Positions 1 through 6,812 of a DNA stretch of 11,105 nucleotides are shown here, piece by piece. Location: the NCBI GenBank assembly GCA_044227605.1, contig JBGAWJ010000046.1:1-11105 (forward strand). The letters run 5' to 3'. Below the pieces are notes generated by a model. That model searched no databases. It was not told the DNA's origin and worked only from the letters and a program-made list of their open reading frames with translations. The stretch is from JAEUKQ01 sp044227605. GTDB taxonomy: Bacteria > Pseudomonadota > Alphaproteobacteria > JAEUKQ01. Numbering within the stretch: the first letter of the stretch is position 1; every line of letters starts with the position of its first letter. Position numbers and translations under genes: made by a program.

Positions 1-1
1 T

Positions 2-382
2 TTAAGCCGTGCTACTTTACCTAATGATACCGGCGAATTAAGGCCAGGCTTATTTGCCCGGTTGAATTTGATTTACGAAACCAGGGATCAAGCGTTACTC
101 GTTTCTGAGCAAGCCGTTTTCTTTATGGGCCAACAAAAATTTGTCTATCGGATTGTAGAGGGCAGGGCTACCCTGACCCCTGTCAAAACAGGGGATAGGA
201 ATGCCGGTAAAGTTGAGATAGTGGAGGGGCTTTCGGCTGGCGAGCAAATCGTAGTGGCCGGAATGATGAAGATTTTCAATGGAATGCCTGTGGCACCGTT
301 ACCTGCCTGTGGTTCTCCAGGCGGCCCAGGCGGTCCTCCCCCGGGTGGCCCATGTGGCCCTCCACCAGCGGCGCCTAAGTAG
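2..382 (+). CDS. RND efflux membrane fusion protein (periplasmic adaptor), C-terminal part only
   Basis: This is the C-terminal end of a periplasmic adaptor (HlyD/AcrA/MexA type) that links an RND permease to an outer-membrane channel. The gene enters from the left edge; the reading frame is open from base 2, giving 126 residues to the TAG stop. The opening segment 'RATLPNDTGELRPGLFARL' is the typical beta-barrel motif of this family, in which a conserved 'LRPGMF/LFA' turn precedes the membrane-proximal domain. It is followed by 'ALLVSEQAVFF' and the 'VEIVEGLSAGEQIVVAGMMKI' type ending. The last 25 or so residues are an unusual Pro/Gly-rich tail with two Cys. The stop lies 48 bp before the permease start, so the two are almost certainly one operon. 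A TTG at base 62 could be taken as a start, but it lies inside the conserved domain and is not one. The substrate cannot be predicted. Confidence 0.9.
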   Translation, partial: LSRATLPNDTGELRPGLFARLNLIYETRDQALLVSEQAVFFMGQQKFVYRIVEGRATLTPVKTGDRNAGKVEIVEGLSAGEQIVVAGMMKIFNGMPVAPLPACGSPGGPGGPPPGGPCGPPPAAPK

Positions 383-430
383 GTAAATACTTGCGCAAAC
401 GTTTATTTGGCAGAGTTTTAGGGAATCGCA

Positions 431-3400
431 ATGTCATTATCTGATATTTTTATCCGGCGGCCTGTTTTTACCACTGTTTTAAGCCTTTTGATCATATTGC
501 TTGGGGTTATTAGTTATGAGCGTTTAATTATTCGGGAATACCCGAATATTGATCCGCCGATTGTTACTGTCTCAACGAGTTATTCTGGGGCTAATGCCGA
601 AATTATAGAAACTCAAGTCACAAAACCCTTGGAAGATGCCCTATCCGGTATTGAGGGCGTTGATGTGATGACATCAAATAGCCGGGCTGGCAGTAGCCAG
701 ATTACGATGCGCTTTAATCTTAACCGTAATATTGATTTGGCAGCTAATGACGTTCGGCAAAAGGTCAGCCAGGCGCGGGCTTTTATCCCCGACGATGTGG
801 ACGAACCAACAGTCTCAAAGGCTGAGGGCGATGCAGAGCCCATCATTTATATAGCGTTTTCAAGTAACCGTCATTCCCCGACCCAATTAACAGACTATGC
901 GAAAAGGGTCGTACGAAACCGTCTGCAGACGGTAACCGGGGTTTCAGACGTTTTAGTTTTTGGCGAGAGATTGCAGTCAATGAGGATTGATATCCGCCGC
1001 GATTCCTTGGCCGCTTACGGTTTAACAGTGCAAGAAGTGGAAAATGCGCTGCGGGGACAGAATATCGAAATACCTGCGGGCCTTGTGGAAGGGGATGTGC
1101 GCGAGTTTACCGTAAGGGCTGAAACTGACGTGCAAACCAAGGAACAATTCGCCAATATTATTTTACGCAAGTCTGAAAACTACTTGGTGCGATTGGGAGA
1201 TGTGGCAGATATTGAAATTTTACCGGAAAGTGAAAGAACTATTACGCGATTTAAGGGCCAAACAGCGGTCGCGTTGGCAATTGTTAAGCAATCAACTGCC
1301 AATCCATTAGAGGTTTCAGCAGGGATCCGTAATATCCTGCCGGGGATAGAAAAAGCATTACCCGAAGGGATGAGGCTAGATATTGCTTATGACACTGCTG
1401 TTTTTATCGATCAATCGATCCAAGAGGTATTTATAACTATTGGGGAAGCAGTTCTTTTAGTTGTGCTGGTGATTTTTGTCTTTCTTCGTTCATTTCGTGC
1501 CACGCTTGTGCCCTTGGTCACCATTCCGGTTTCTTTAATCGGCAGTTTTGCCCTCATGCATCTTTTCGGTTTTTCCATTAATACCTTGACTTTGTTAGCG
1601 TTTGTTTTGGCAATCGGCTTGGTGGTGGATGATGCGATTGTTGTTTTAGAAAACATTTACCGTTACATTGAAAACGGGATAAAGCCGCTAGCCGCAGCAT
1701 TTAAGGGAATGCGTGAAATTTCCTTCGCGGTTATTGCCATGACCTTGACATTGGCGGCGGTTTTTGCACCGATCGGATTTTCCACTGACTCAACAGGCAG
1801 GCTATTTACAGAATTTGCCCTAACCCTTGCTGGGGCCGTCATTATTTCTGGATTTGTTGCCTTAACATTATCACCGATGATGTGTGCCTTGCTTTTAAAG
1901 CCGCATTCGACCCATGGATGGGTTTACCGGGTAATTGAGAGAGCCTTAGAGGCTACCACCAATGGCTATCAAAAATTGCTGGGGTTAGTGTTAAATTTAA
2001 GGGTCACTATTGTACCCGTGATTCTTGGTTTTACGTATCTTGGATATATGTTGGTCACAACCATACCGCAAGAATTAGCCCCAACCGAGGATAGAAGCAT
2101 TGTCATTGGCATTACGATTGGCCCGGAAGGATCAGCTCCCTCTTATACGGATAAATATATGAGGCAGTTAGAGGGGGTTTATCAAACAATTCCAGAAATG
2201 ATCAGTTACTTTACCGTGGTTGGATACCCCACCAGTAGTCGGGGGATATCTTTTATTGGATTAAAACCATTGGGTGAGCGTCAACGCGGTGCTGGGGAAA
2301 TTGTTCAACAGCTTGGACCCATTATGTTTGCGGGAATAACCGGTGTTATCTCGTTCCCAGTACTACCCCCATCGCTTGGCCAGGGTTCAACGGATAAACC
2401 TTTATCGTTAGTTATCCAAACAACCGGTAATTATCAACAATTGCAAAATTTGGTTGAAGCCGTTAAGTCAGCAAGTCGGGCGAACCCAAAAATTGTTGAT
2501 TTGGAAAGCAATTTGGAGTTGAACAAGCCGGAATTAAAAATTGTTGTTAATCGGGATAAAGCAGCTGATATGGGTGTATCTATTGACGTGATTGGGCGAA
2601 CCCTGGAAACCATGATTGGGGGTCGTAATGTAACCAGGTTTAAATTAGATGGGGAGCAATATGATGTGATTGTACGCCTTCAAGCAACCGAGCGTTCCAA
2701 CCCCAAAGATATCGAGAATATCTATGTTCGGGCAAGTGATGGACAAATGGTGCAATTATCCAACCTCGTGACCGTGACCGAAACCGTAGCAGCCAGGGAA
2801 TTGCGGCATTTCAACAAGCTGCCTGCGGTTACCTTAACGGCCAATTTGGCTGAAGGATATAGCTTGCCAGAGGCGGTTACGTATATGGAAAACCTGGTTC
2901 GTCAATTTGATTTAGAAAATAGAACCCAAATTGATTATTCCGGCTATACCCGAGAATTTAAACAATCCAGCCAAAGCATCATTTTTATTTTTGGATTGGC
3001 CTTGCTATTTATTTACTTGGTTCTATCCGCCCAGTTTGAAAGTTTTATTGACCCACTGGTCATTATGCTAACAGTTCCTTTGGCCATTGCAGGGGCGTTA
3101 TTGACGCTTAGTTGGTCAGGCGGCACTTTAAATATTTATAGCCAAATAGGCCTGGTTACCCTCATAGGACTTATCACCAAACATGGTATTTTGATTGTCG
3201 AATTCTCCAATCAGTTGCGGGTTCAAGGAAGATCAATCCGGGAAGCGGTCGTGCAAGCAGCCGTTCTACGCTTGCGACCGATTTTGATGACCACGGCTGC
3301 CATGGTTTTGGGTGCTTTGCCCTTAGCATTGGCAAGTGGGCCAGGGGCTGAAAGCCGGCATCCAATCGGTTGGGTTATTGTCGGAGGGATGACGTTTGGA

Positions 3401-3517
3401 ACATTATTGACCCTTTTTGTCGTGCCAGTTGCTTATACCGTTCTAACCCGACGCAAATGGCGGCATATTGATCAGGATGGGAATGAGATGGAAGCAGCGG
3501 CGCATGTCCATCCTTAA
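431..3517 (+). CDS. RND multidrug efflux permease (HAE1 family, AcrB/MexB-like)
   Basis: This is a proton-driven inner-membrane exporter that works as a trimer with the adjacent adaptor and a TolC-like channel, which is not in this window. It has 1028 residues, the usual length for the family. The N-terminus 'MSLSDIFIRRPVFTTVLSLLIILLG' is the standard cytoplasmic helix plus TM1. The first periplasmic loop has 'YPNIDPPIVTVSTSYSGA' at about residues 37-54. TM4 carries the proton-relay pair Asp400-Asp401 in 'GLVVDDAIVVLENI'. TM10 carries the partner Lys917 in 'GLITKHGILIVEF'. These correspond to AcrB D407/D408 and K940. A second large periplasmic loop spans about 545-845. The protein therefore looks intact and active. 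The ATG is preceded by AGGGA at a 6-nt spacing. The short C-terminal tail is hydrophilic and ends in 'HVHP'. Aspartates in TM4 fit hydrophobic or amphiphilic drug export rather than heavy-metal (HME) export; the exact substrate is unknown. Confidence 0.96.
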   Translation: MSLSDIFIRRPVFTTVLSLLIILLGVISYERLIIREYPNIDPPIVTVSTSYSGANAEIIETQVTKPLEDALSGIEGVDVMTSNSRAGSSQITMRFNLNRNIDLAANDVRQKVSQARAFIPDDVDEPTVSKAEGDAEPIIYIAFSSNRHSPTQLTDYAKRVVRNRLQTVTGVSDVLVFGERLQSMRIDIRRDSLAAYGLTVQEVENALRGQNIEIPAGLVEGDVREFTVRAETDVQTKEQFANIILRKSENYLVRLGDVADIEILPESERTITRFKGQTAVALAIVKQSTANPLEVSAGIRNILPGIEKALPEGMRLDIAYDTAVFIDQSIQEVFITIGEAVLLVVLVIFVFLRSFRATLVPLVTIPVSLIGSFALMHLFGFSINTLTLLAFVLAIGLVVDDAIVVLENIYRYIENGIKPLAAAFKGMREISFAVIAMTLTLAAVFAPIGFSTDSTGRLFTEFALTLAGAVIISGFVALTLSPMMCALLLKPHSTHGWVYRVIERALEATTNGYQKLLGLVLNLRVTIVPVILGFTYLGYMLVTTIPQELAPTEDRSIVIGITIGPEGSAPSYTDKYMRQLEGVYQTIPEMISYFTVVGYPTSSRGISFIGLKPLGERQRGAGEIVQQLGPIMFAGITGVISFPVLPPSLGQGSTDKPLSLVIQTTGNYQQLQNLVEAVKSASRANPKIVDLESNLELNKPELKIVVNRDKAADMGVSIDVIGRTLETMIGGRNVTRFKLDGEQYDVIVRLQATERSNPKDIENIYVRASDGQMVQLSNLVTVTETVAARELRHFNKLPAVTLTANLAEGYSLPEAVTYMENLVRQFDLENRTQIDYSGYTREFKQSSQSIIFIFGLALLFIYLVLSAQFESFIDPLVIMLTVPLAIAGALLTLSWSGGTLNIYSQIGLVTLIGLITKHGILIVEFSNQLRVQGRSIREAVVQAAVLRLRPILMTTAAMVLGALPLALASGPGAESRHPIGWVIVGGMTFGTLLTLFVVPVAYTVLTRRKWRHIDQDGNEMEAAAHVHP

Positions 3518-3572
3518 TTTTTCACATTTAAAGATTAGGTATTCAGGTGGGTATTAAAATTGTAGGTTCTGC

Positions 3573-4121
3573 TCAGGGAGATAAATATACCCCCCAATTT
3601 TTGATGGTGACTGCTGAAAGCGCATAGCCACCGCTTGCCCACCACCCATAAAGGGCACCACCCAAAAAGAGCCAAGTGAAAATAAATTCAATCGGTGATT
3701 TATAAGACCAACAGATCAAGGGAAAAGTATATCGCTGTGGGTAAGGCCATAAAAGCGGCACGCCGGACGGGTTCATCATATCCCCGACCAAGTGTGACAG
3801 GTACCCAATCAAAAAAGGCAATAACAGCAAATGATACAAAGGTTGGGATTGTTGCAGCCCAATTCCCCAAACAATCCCAAATACACATAAGGCCGCTGCT
3901 AGTAAACTGTGGGTAAGGCCCCGGTGCCCTACAATCATGCCAAGCGGGTGCGAGATAAAAGGCAGTTTTTTGCCAATGCTGCTTTTGGGTGTGTCCAAGT
4001 CCGGTGCCAATCCTGAAATGGTTGCGATACCCAAATCAATCGGGGTTAAAGGAACCTTTAACCAGGTTGCTGTTACAATCCAACAACCGGCAGCCCAGCG
4101 CATATGGTTAGGAGCAATCAT
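3573..4121 (-). CDS. YdjM/YbcI-like membrane-bound metal-dependent hydrolase (DUF457)
   Basis: This is an integral membrane protein of 182 residues with the signature of the DUF457/YdjM family: an early His (His6, 'APNH'), 'APDLDTP' with Asp41 and Asp43, 'HRGLTHS' with His66 and His71, and 'HLVGDMMNPSGVPLLWP' with His110 and Asp114. These His/Asp residues probably bind a metal. The family is annotated as metal-dependent hydrolase, but the physiological substrate is not established. Hydrophobic segments at roughly 8-24, 72-90, 96-112 and 143-165 fit several membrane spans. The ATG at 4121 is chosen because it keeps the N-terminal His seen in relatives; the Shine-Dalgarno sequence is weak (GATGAG). 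The gene converges on the RND permease across 55 bp in which no clear terminator is visible. No operon partner is evident. Confidence 0.85.
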   Translation of the reverse strand: MIAPNHMRWAAGCWIVTATWLKVPLTPIDLGIATISGLAPDLDTPKSSIGKKLPFISHPLGMIVGHRGLTHSLLAAALCVFGIVWGIGLQQSQPLYHLLLLPFLIGYLSHLVGDMMNPSGVPLLWPYPQRYTFPLICWSYKSPIEFIFTWLFLGGALYGWWASGGYALSAVTIKNWGVYLSP

Positions 4122-4389
4122 GTCATATACTCATCAGTAACGTTTATTAAATGTTCTTATCCTTTCTCTGATGATTCGGATTCATTTTCCATCATATTCT
4201 GCAGCTTAGAAACTATTTACTTTCCAAAACCGGGTTTTTCTCTTGAAGAGATGGTAATCTTTAAAATCCAAAAATTTGGGATGCCAGTATTTATGACCTT
4301 GTCGGGCCATTATTAAATACAATATCATTAAAAATAGTTGCTATCTTTTTTAAAATTGAGGGGCAAGGTGTCTATGAGAAGGTAAAATT
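4122..4389. other. Intergenic region between ydjM-like gene and tRNA-Gly, no gene seen
   Basis: About 270 bp of AT-rich sequence. Short frames on both strands show no family features and no good ribosome binding site. I found no convincing terminator for the tRNA-Gly transcript here. The promoter of the minus-strand ydjM-like gene must lie in it, but no clear -35/-10 pair stands out. Confidence 0.5.
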
Positions 4390-4463
4390 TGGAGCGGGTG
4401 AGGGGAATCGAACCCCCGTCGTAAGCTTGGGAAGCTTCTGCTCTGCCATTGAGCTACACCCGC
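4390..4463 (-). tRNA. tRNA-Gly (anticodon CCC)
   Basis: The minus strand folds as a full cloverleaf. The acceptor is GCGGGTG pairing with CACCCGC, the D-arm is GCTC/GAGC, and the T-arm is GGGGG-TTCGATT-CCCCT. The anticodon stem GAAGC/GCTTA holds the loop TTCCCAA, which puts CCC at positions 34-36 and so reads GGG codons. The outermost anticodon-stem pair (G27-A43) is a mismatch. The discriminator is T (U), and CCA is encoded (the TGG at 4390-4392 on the plus strand). The tRNA identity is certain. Reading the anticodon as TCC would break the stem, so CCC is preferred. Confidence 0.95.
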
Positions 4464-4477
4464 GATTGCCTGTTGTT

Positions 4478-4506
4478 TCTATAATATAAAAAATTTATTT
4501 GTGCAA
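4478..4506 (-). promoter_or_regulatory. Probable promoter of tRNA-Gly
   Basis: On the minus strand TTGCAC (4506-4501) and TATAGA (4483-4478) are separated by exactly 17 bp of very AT-rich sequence. The -10 ends 15 bp before the mature tRNA 5' end, leaving room for a short leader. This is a match to a sigma-70 type promoter by eye only. Confidence 0.5.
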
Positions 4507-4582
4507 GCCTGATCCACAGGTGCTTCACCAGCCCAAGCCCAATGAAGACGATAATGACGGTGCGTCATCAGATTTGCGAACT

Positions 4583-4813
4583 TCAAGCGGCGGCTTTTTT
4601 TCTAAGTTTTTCAGGGTTATATCTGGGCTTTGGGATTGGATCGCCATCTTCCTTTGCCACTTCAAGCCAAAGCTGAATAGCAGTTTGTATTTCGCGAGCT
4701 GCATCTTCAGCGGTTTCACCGTGGGCCGTGCAGCCCTGAAGATCAGGAACTCTAGCGATCCAACAATCGTCTTCTTTTGACCGAAAGACGGTCATAGCAT
4801 ACCGATGTGACAT
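4583..4813 (-). CDS. hicB: HicB-like antitoxin, distal copy of a tandem pair
   Basis: A 76-residue protein of the short HicB/UPF0150 fold: 'MSHRYAMTVFRSKEDDCWIARVPDL' followed by 'GCTAHGETAEDA' and an amphipathic helix 'EIQTAIQLWLEVAKEDG'. HicB proteins bind and neutralise the HicA mRNA interferase. About 63% of aligned residues (42 of 67, counted by eye) match the gene immediately upstream, and a 22-nt core is identical in DNA, so the two arose by tandem duplication. Only 6 bp separate it from the stop of that copy. No Shine-Dalgarno sequence is seen before its ATG, so translation may depend on reinitiation after the upstream gene. There is no C-terminal ribbon-helix-helix or other DNA-binding domain, and the protein ends in a basic 'KLRKKAAA' tail. 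It could be a redundant antitoxin or one that has diverged toward another partner. Confidence 0.85.
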   Translation of the reverse strand: MSHRYAMTVFRSKEDDCWIARVPDLQGCTAHGETAEDAAREIQTAIQLWLEVAKEDGDPIPKPRYNPEKLRKKAAA

Positions 4814-4819
4814 GAATTT

Positions 4820-5038
4820 TTATGCAGCGGCAGATTTAGGTTTATAAGATGGGGTTGGTATTTCATAACCACGCTCCTTAGCACCTCTTAGCCAAAGACC
4901 AATGGCCACTTGGATTTCATCTGCAGCTTCTGCAGCGGTTTCACCGTGGGCCGTACAGCCTCTAAGGTCTGGAACTCTGGCAATCCAGGCTTGATCTTCA
5001 TCAGACCACGCTAAATCAATATGATAGTGATGTTGCAT
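4820..5038 (-). CDS. hicB: HicB-like antitoxin, toxin-proximal copy
   Basis: A 72-residue HicB-type antitoxin with the same core as its neighbour: 'WIARVPDLRGCTAHGETA', then 'EIQVAIGLWLRGAKERG'. The ATG follows TAGGAG at a 7-nt spacing, and that Shine-Dalgarno sequence lies inside the last codons of the toxin gene, whose TAA ends only 2 bp upstream. This is the coupled hicA-hicB arrangement expected of type II toxin-antitoxin pairs, so this copy is the likely cognate antitoxin. Like the distal copy it is short and lacks a visible DNA-binding domain, so autoregulation of the operon would need another protein or a complex. Confidence 0.88.
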   Translation of the reverse strand: MQHHYHIDLAWSDEDQAWIARVPDLRGCTAHGETAAEAADEIQVAIGLWLRGAKERGYEIPTPSYKPKSAAA

Positions 5039-5040
5039 AG

Positions 5041-5298
5041 TTATTCTCCTACCTTGATATTATAGGTAATAATAAATTCTTTCAACTCTCTTACTTGTGC
5101 GGGTTTGGCGTTTTTATTGCGATCCGGTTGGATATTAAGCAATATCCGATATTTTGGATGATCAAAAAGCACATGACTGCCTGTTGTGTGTAAATAAACA
5201 AAGCCGGTTAGCTCGATTAGTCGGATAAAATCATCAAAGGAAATATTGTGATAATGTCCCTGTATAATCCTATCCAAAAGCTTATGGGGTTTTATCAT
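5041..5298 (-). CDS. hicA: HicA-like toxin (mRNA interferase, dsRBD-like fold)
   Basis: An 85-residue HicA-family protein. HicA toxins cleave mRNA and block translation until bound by HicB. The family core is visible as 'GFVYLHTTGSHVLFDHP', where His42 of the GSH motif is the expected catalytic residue, followed by 'AKPAQVRELKEFI', the usual final helix. Residues 1-20 form a short N-terminal extension compared with the smallest members. The start at ATG 5298 is taken because it gives the full helix before 'NISFDDFIRLIEL'; the ribosome binding site is weak. It heads a three-gene set with two HicB genes downstream, and lies 84 bp after the XRE gene on the same strand, so it may be read from that operon or from a local promoter in the gap. 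Confidence 0.85.
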   Translation of the reverse strand: MIKPHKLLDRIIQGHYHNISFDDFIRLIELTGFVYLHTTGSHVLFDHPKYRILLNIQPDRNKNAKPAQVRELKEFIITYNIKVGE

Positions 5299-5382
5299 CT
5301 TAGAGATCCACTATTGAAGAAGGAAATAGGTCTTATGGCTATTGGGTACAATTAATCCGCCCGTGCAATCGCTATGATATGA

Positions 5383-5871
5383 TCACCCATCATTCCCTAT
5401 AAACATGGTGCGGTTTTGGGGATTATCTTCGATTCCCCGATTTTGCAGCCATTTTTCATAAATCGGCTTGCTTATTTCCAGCAAACTAACCGCAATCCCA
5501 AGCTTTTTGATCAATTCCACCACCTCCCTATTGGTTTCCTGAAAAAGCCAAAAGGGTGGTGCATCATCACCGTGAAAATACCGGTATGCCTCTTCATCCG
5601 CATAAAAGGTTAAATCTATTTTTTTGGGAATGTCCTTAATCTCGGCCATCGCATAGGCCACGATTTGCATGGCCGATACTAGCTTGCTTGAGAAAAACAG
5701 CTTGCGAATATTGGACACGGTAGTGGCAGATGGGTGTAGAAGATCACGTTCCCAGCGGTAAACACTTCCCCGTGCATAGGAACCTTTTAGCCCTGCTTTT
5801 TCTGCAAAATTATTTTTATTCATTTTCAAGAATAATCTTATGTTTCTTATATCTTTTCCGGTCAGTTCCAT
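5383..5871 (-). CDS. XRE-family helix-turn-helix protein (regulator or antitoxin-like)
   Basis: The first 60 residues form a Cro/CI-type HTH: 'LTGKDIRNIRLFLKMNKNNFAEKAGL' supplies helices 1-2, and 'ARGSVYRWERDLLHPSATTVSNI' supplies the recognition helix and the typical 'WER...PS' ending. Residues 61-162 are not recognised; they hold a Phe/Tyr-rich stretch around 'YRYFHGDDAPPFWLF' and an alpha-helical region. The gene lies 38 bp after the 122-aa gene on the same strand, with no Shine-Dalgarno sequence before its ATG, which suggests translational coupling. Position and size resemble the antitoxin or repressor of a toxin/XRE operon, and the promoter upstream carries an inverted repeat that it could bind. 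The DNA-binding role is secure from sequence; what it controls is inference. Confidence 0.8.
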   Translation of the reverse strand: MELTGKDIRNIRLFLKMNKNNFAEKAGLKGSYARGSVYRWERDLLHPSATTVSNIRKLFFSSKLVSAMQIVAYAMAEIKDIPKKIDLTFYADEEAYRYFHGDDAPPFWLFQETNREVVELIKKLGIAVSLLEISKPIYEKWLQNRGIEDNPQNRTMFIGNDG

Positions 5872-5909
5872 CGCTTAAAGGGTTGAACGAACAATCCCTT
5901 CCTTTTGAT

Positions 5910-6278
5910 TTAGGTGTTGTGCTTCTGCTCAACAACCCAATCAAGACGAATGGCTTCTCGGGTAAAATCCCCTGTGGCATCTTTTTGGATTTTTTCCAAA
6001 AATTCGTCATTAACATCTGCAAAAGTATAAATTTCAGAACCGCTATATTCCTGGCATATATACGCTATCATATCCTGTAAGGAATAGGATTTAGGATGCC
6101 TGTCTTTTTGCATAGCGATTTTTCTGATGATATAGGCCAGTTCCTTGCGATCTAAAACCGACCAAACCATTATATCTTCGGTGGAGGTTAAGGGATAATA
6201 CACAAACAAGATTCCATTTCGTCCGCGGCGGTACCCACTGTCGCCTGGTTGGCTGAGCCTTATATGATTATGGGTCAT
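5910..6278 (-). CDS. Unrecognised 122-aa protein, first gene of the XRE operon
   Basis: I do not recognise this family. The ATG at 6278 is chosen because AGGGAG lies 8 nt upstream; a longer frame from a TTG at 6305 would absorb that Shine-Dalgarno sequence and is less likely. The protein starts 'MTHNHIRLSQPGDSGYRRGRNG', continues with a beta-like stretch 'ILFVYYPL', then 'EDIMVWSVLDRKELAYIIRKIAMQKD', and ends in charged helices. It has no signal peptide or membrane span and so is likely cytoplasmic. It precedes an XRE-type gene in the order small protein then HTH protein, as in HigBA-like toxin-antitoxin operons, and sits next to a HicAB module. A toxin role is therefore a hypothesis only; no catalytic motif is visible. 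Confidence 0.65.
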   Translation of the reverse strand: MTHNHIRLSQPGDSGYRRGRNGILFVYYPLTSTEDIMVWSVLDRKELAYIIRKIAMQKDRHPKSYSLQDMIAYICQEYSGSEIYTFADVNDEFLEKIQKDATGDFTREAIRLDWVVEQKHNT

Positions 6279-6296
6279 TTTATCGTCTCCCTTACT

Positions 6297-6306
6297 ATTG
6301 TACAAT
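6297..6306. repeat. 10-bp perfect palindrome in the leader of the 122-aa/XRE operon
   Basis: ATTGTACAAT reads the same on both strands and lies 19-28 bp upstream of the ATG at 6278, before the Shine-Dalgarno sequence. A 7-bp part of it (GTACAAT) recurs at 5345-5351 upstream of the hicA gene. It could be an operator half-site pair; a chance palindrome in AT-rich DNA is also possible. Confidence 0.35.
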
Positions 6307-6309
6307 GAT

Positions 6310-6363
6310 TTACTTGAGCATCATATTTATGATAATACGATGCTTAAATAATATTTCAAGTAA
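6310..6363. repeat. Nested inverted repeat over the XRE-operon promoter (operator candidate)
   Basis: The outer arms TTACTTGA (6310-6317) and TCAAGTAA (6356-6363) are perfect reverse complements. Inside them AGCATC (6317-6322) and GATGCT (6339-6344) form a second perfect pair. One outer arm overlaps the -35 box and the inner arms flank the -10 box of the promoter that serves the 122-aa/XRE genes. This is the usual geometry of an autoregulatory operator. Confidence 0.5.
6332..6359 (-). promoter_or_regulatory. Probable promoter of the 122-aa/XRE (and perhaps hic) operon
   Basis: On the minus strand TTGAAA (6359-6354, 5 of 6 to consensus) and TATTAT (6337-6332, 5 of 6) are spaced 16 bp. Transcription would begin near 6325, about 47 nt before the ATG at 6278. 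The boxes are interleaved with the inverted repeat at 6310-6363. Confidence 0.55.
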
Positions 6364-6523
6364 TTAAATAGTATCCATTATTAGCTTGCGCGGAATTTAT
6401 TAAGAAAAGGTTGCAGGTTTTAAGGGATAGGAAAACGCCGGGGTGGCGGATATTGACAAATCCAAACGAATTGATAGACGATGAACATGTAGGATAAGTA
6501 TGAATTTTCAAAACATTCACGCC

Positions 6524-6560
6524 AAAAAATAATCCCGCCAGTTTGATGCTAGCGGGATTA
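6524..6560 (-). terminator. Rho-independent terminator on the minus strand
   Basis: TAATCCCGC (6530-6538) and GCGGGATTA (6552-6560) pair perfectly over 9 bp with a 13-nt loop. On the minus strand the hairpin is followed directly by TTTTTT. It ends a leftward transcript coming from the tRNA-Leu side, about 365 bp past the tRNA, and would insulate the XRE operon promoter. Confidence 0.8.
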
Positions 6561-6647
6561 CCCTAATCTAAGGGGCATACTATCAGATGAACAGCCAGTG
6601 TGATGAGCGCGGTTGTCATGATAGGGGATCAGGATTTGGTTTCAGTT

Positions 6648-6812
6648 TTAGCCATATTCACCCCCAAGCCAGCTTGCTTCAGCATTGGCGGGGCTAATCA
6701 ACCTGCCAGCTTGAATATTTCCATTTTTCAGGTTGCGGCAAAATATTTCATGCTCATTTGCAAGGGCTGACTTCAGTGTAACCCGTTTGGTAGGCTGGAG
6801 ATTGGGTAACAT
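6648..6812 (-). CDS. Doubtful small ORF, 54 aa
   Basis: A minus-strand frame begins 'MLPNLQPTKRVTLKSALANE', continues 'HEIFCRNLKNGNIQAGRLIS' and ends 'WLGGEYG'. It has a weak AGGG about 10 nt before the ATG, and a terminator lies 88 bp downstream. It looks soluble, without a signal peptide. Against it: the start codon sits in the arm of a perfect 8-bp inverted repeat, an in-frame stop lies 12 nt upstream of the ATG, and a plus-strand frame of similar length covers the same bases. No family is recognised; it may be noise or a decayed gene. Confidence 0.22.
   Translation of the reverse strand: MLPNLQPTKRVTLKSALANEHEIFCRNLKNGNIQAGRLISPANAEASWLGGEYG

Noticed and set aside
4104..4316. Plus-strand 70-codon frame between the ydjM-like gene and tRNA-Gly
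   Set aside because: It overlaps the start of the ydjM-like gene, has no ribosome binding site and its product resembles random AT-rich translation.
5730..6080. Plus-strand 116-codon frame opposite the XRE and 122-aa genes
   Set aside because: It runs across two well-supported minus-strand genes and their junction. Its product is Phe/Leu-rich antisense sequence without a family signature.
4390..6360. The TA/XRE cluster as an integrative element inserted at tRNA-Gly
   Set aside because: Integration normally uses the tRNA 3' end, which faces left, away from the cluster. No integrase and no repeat of the tRNA 3' end were found in the window.
6603..6770. Plus-strand 55-codon frame opposite the doubtful 54-aa minus-strand frame
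   Set aside because: It has no ribosome binding site, no terminator on that strand and no recognisable features. It arises because the same bases happen to be open on both strands.
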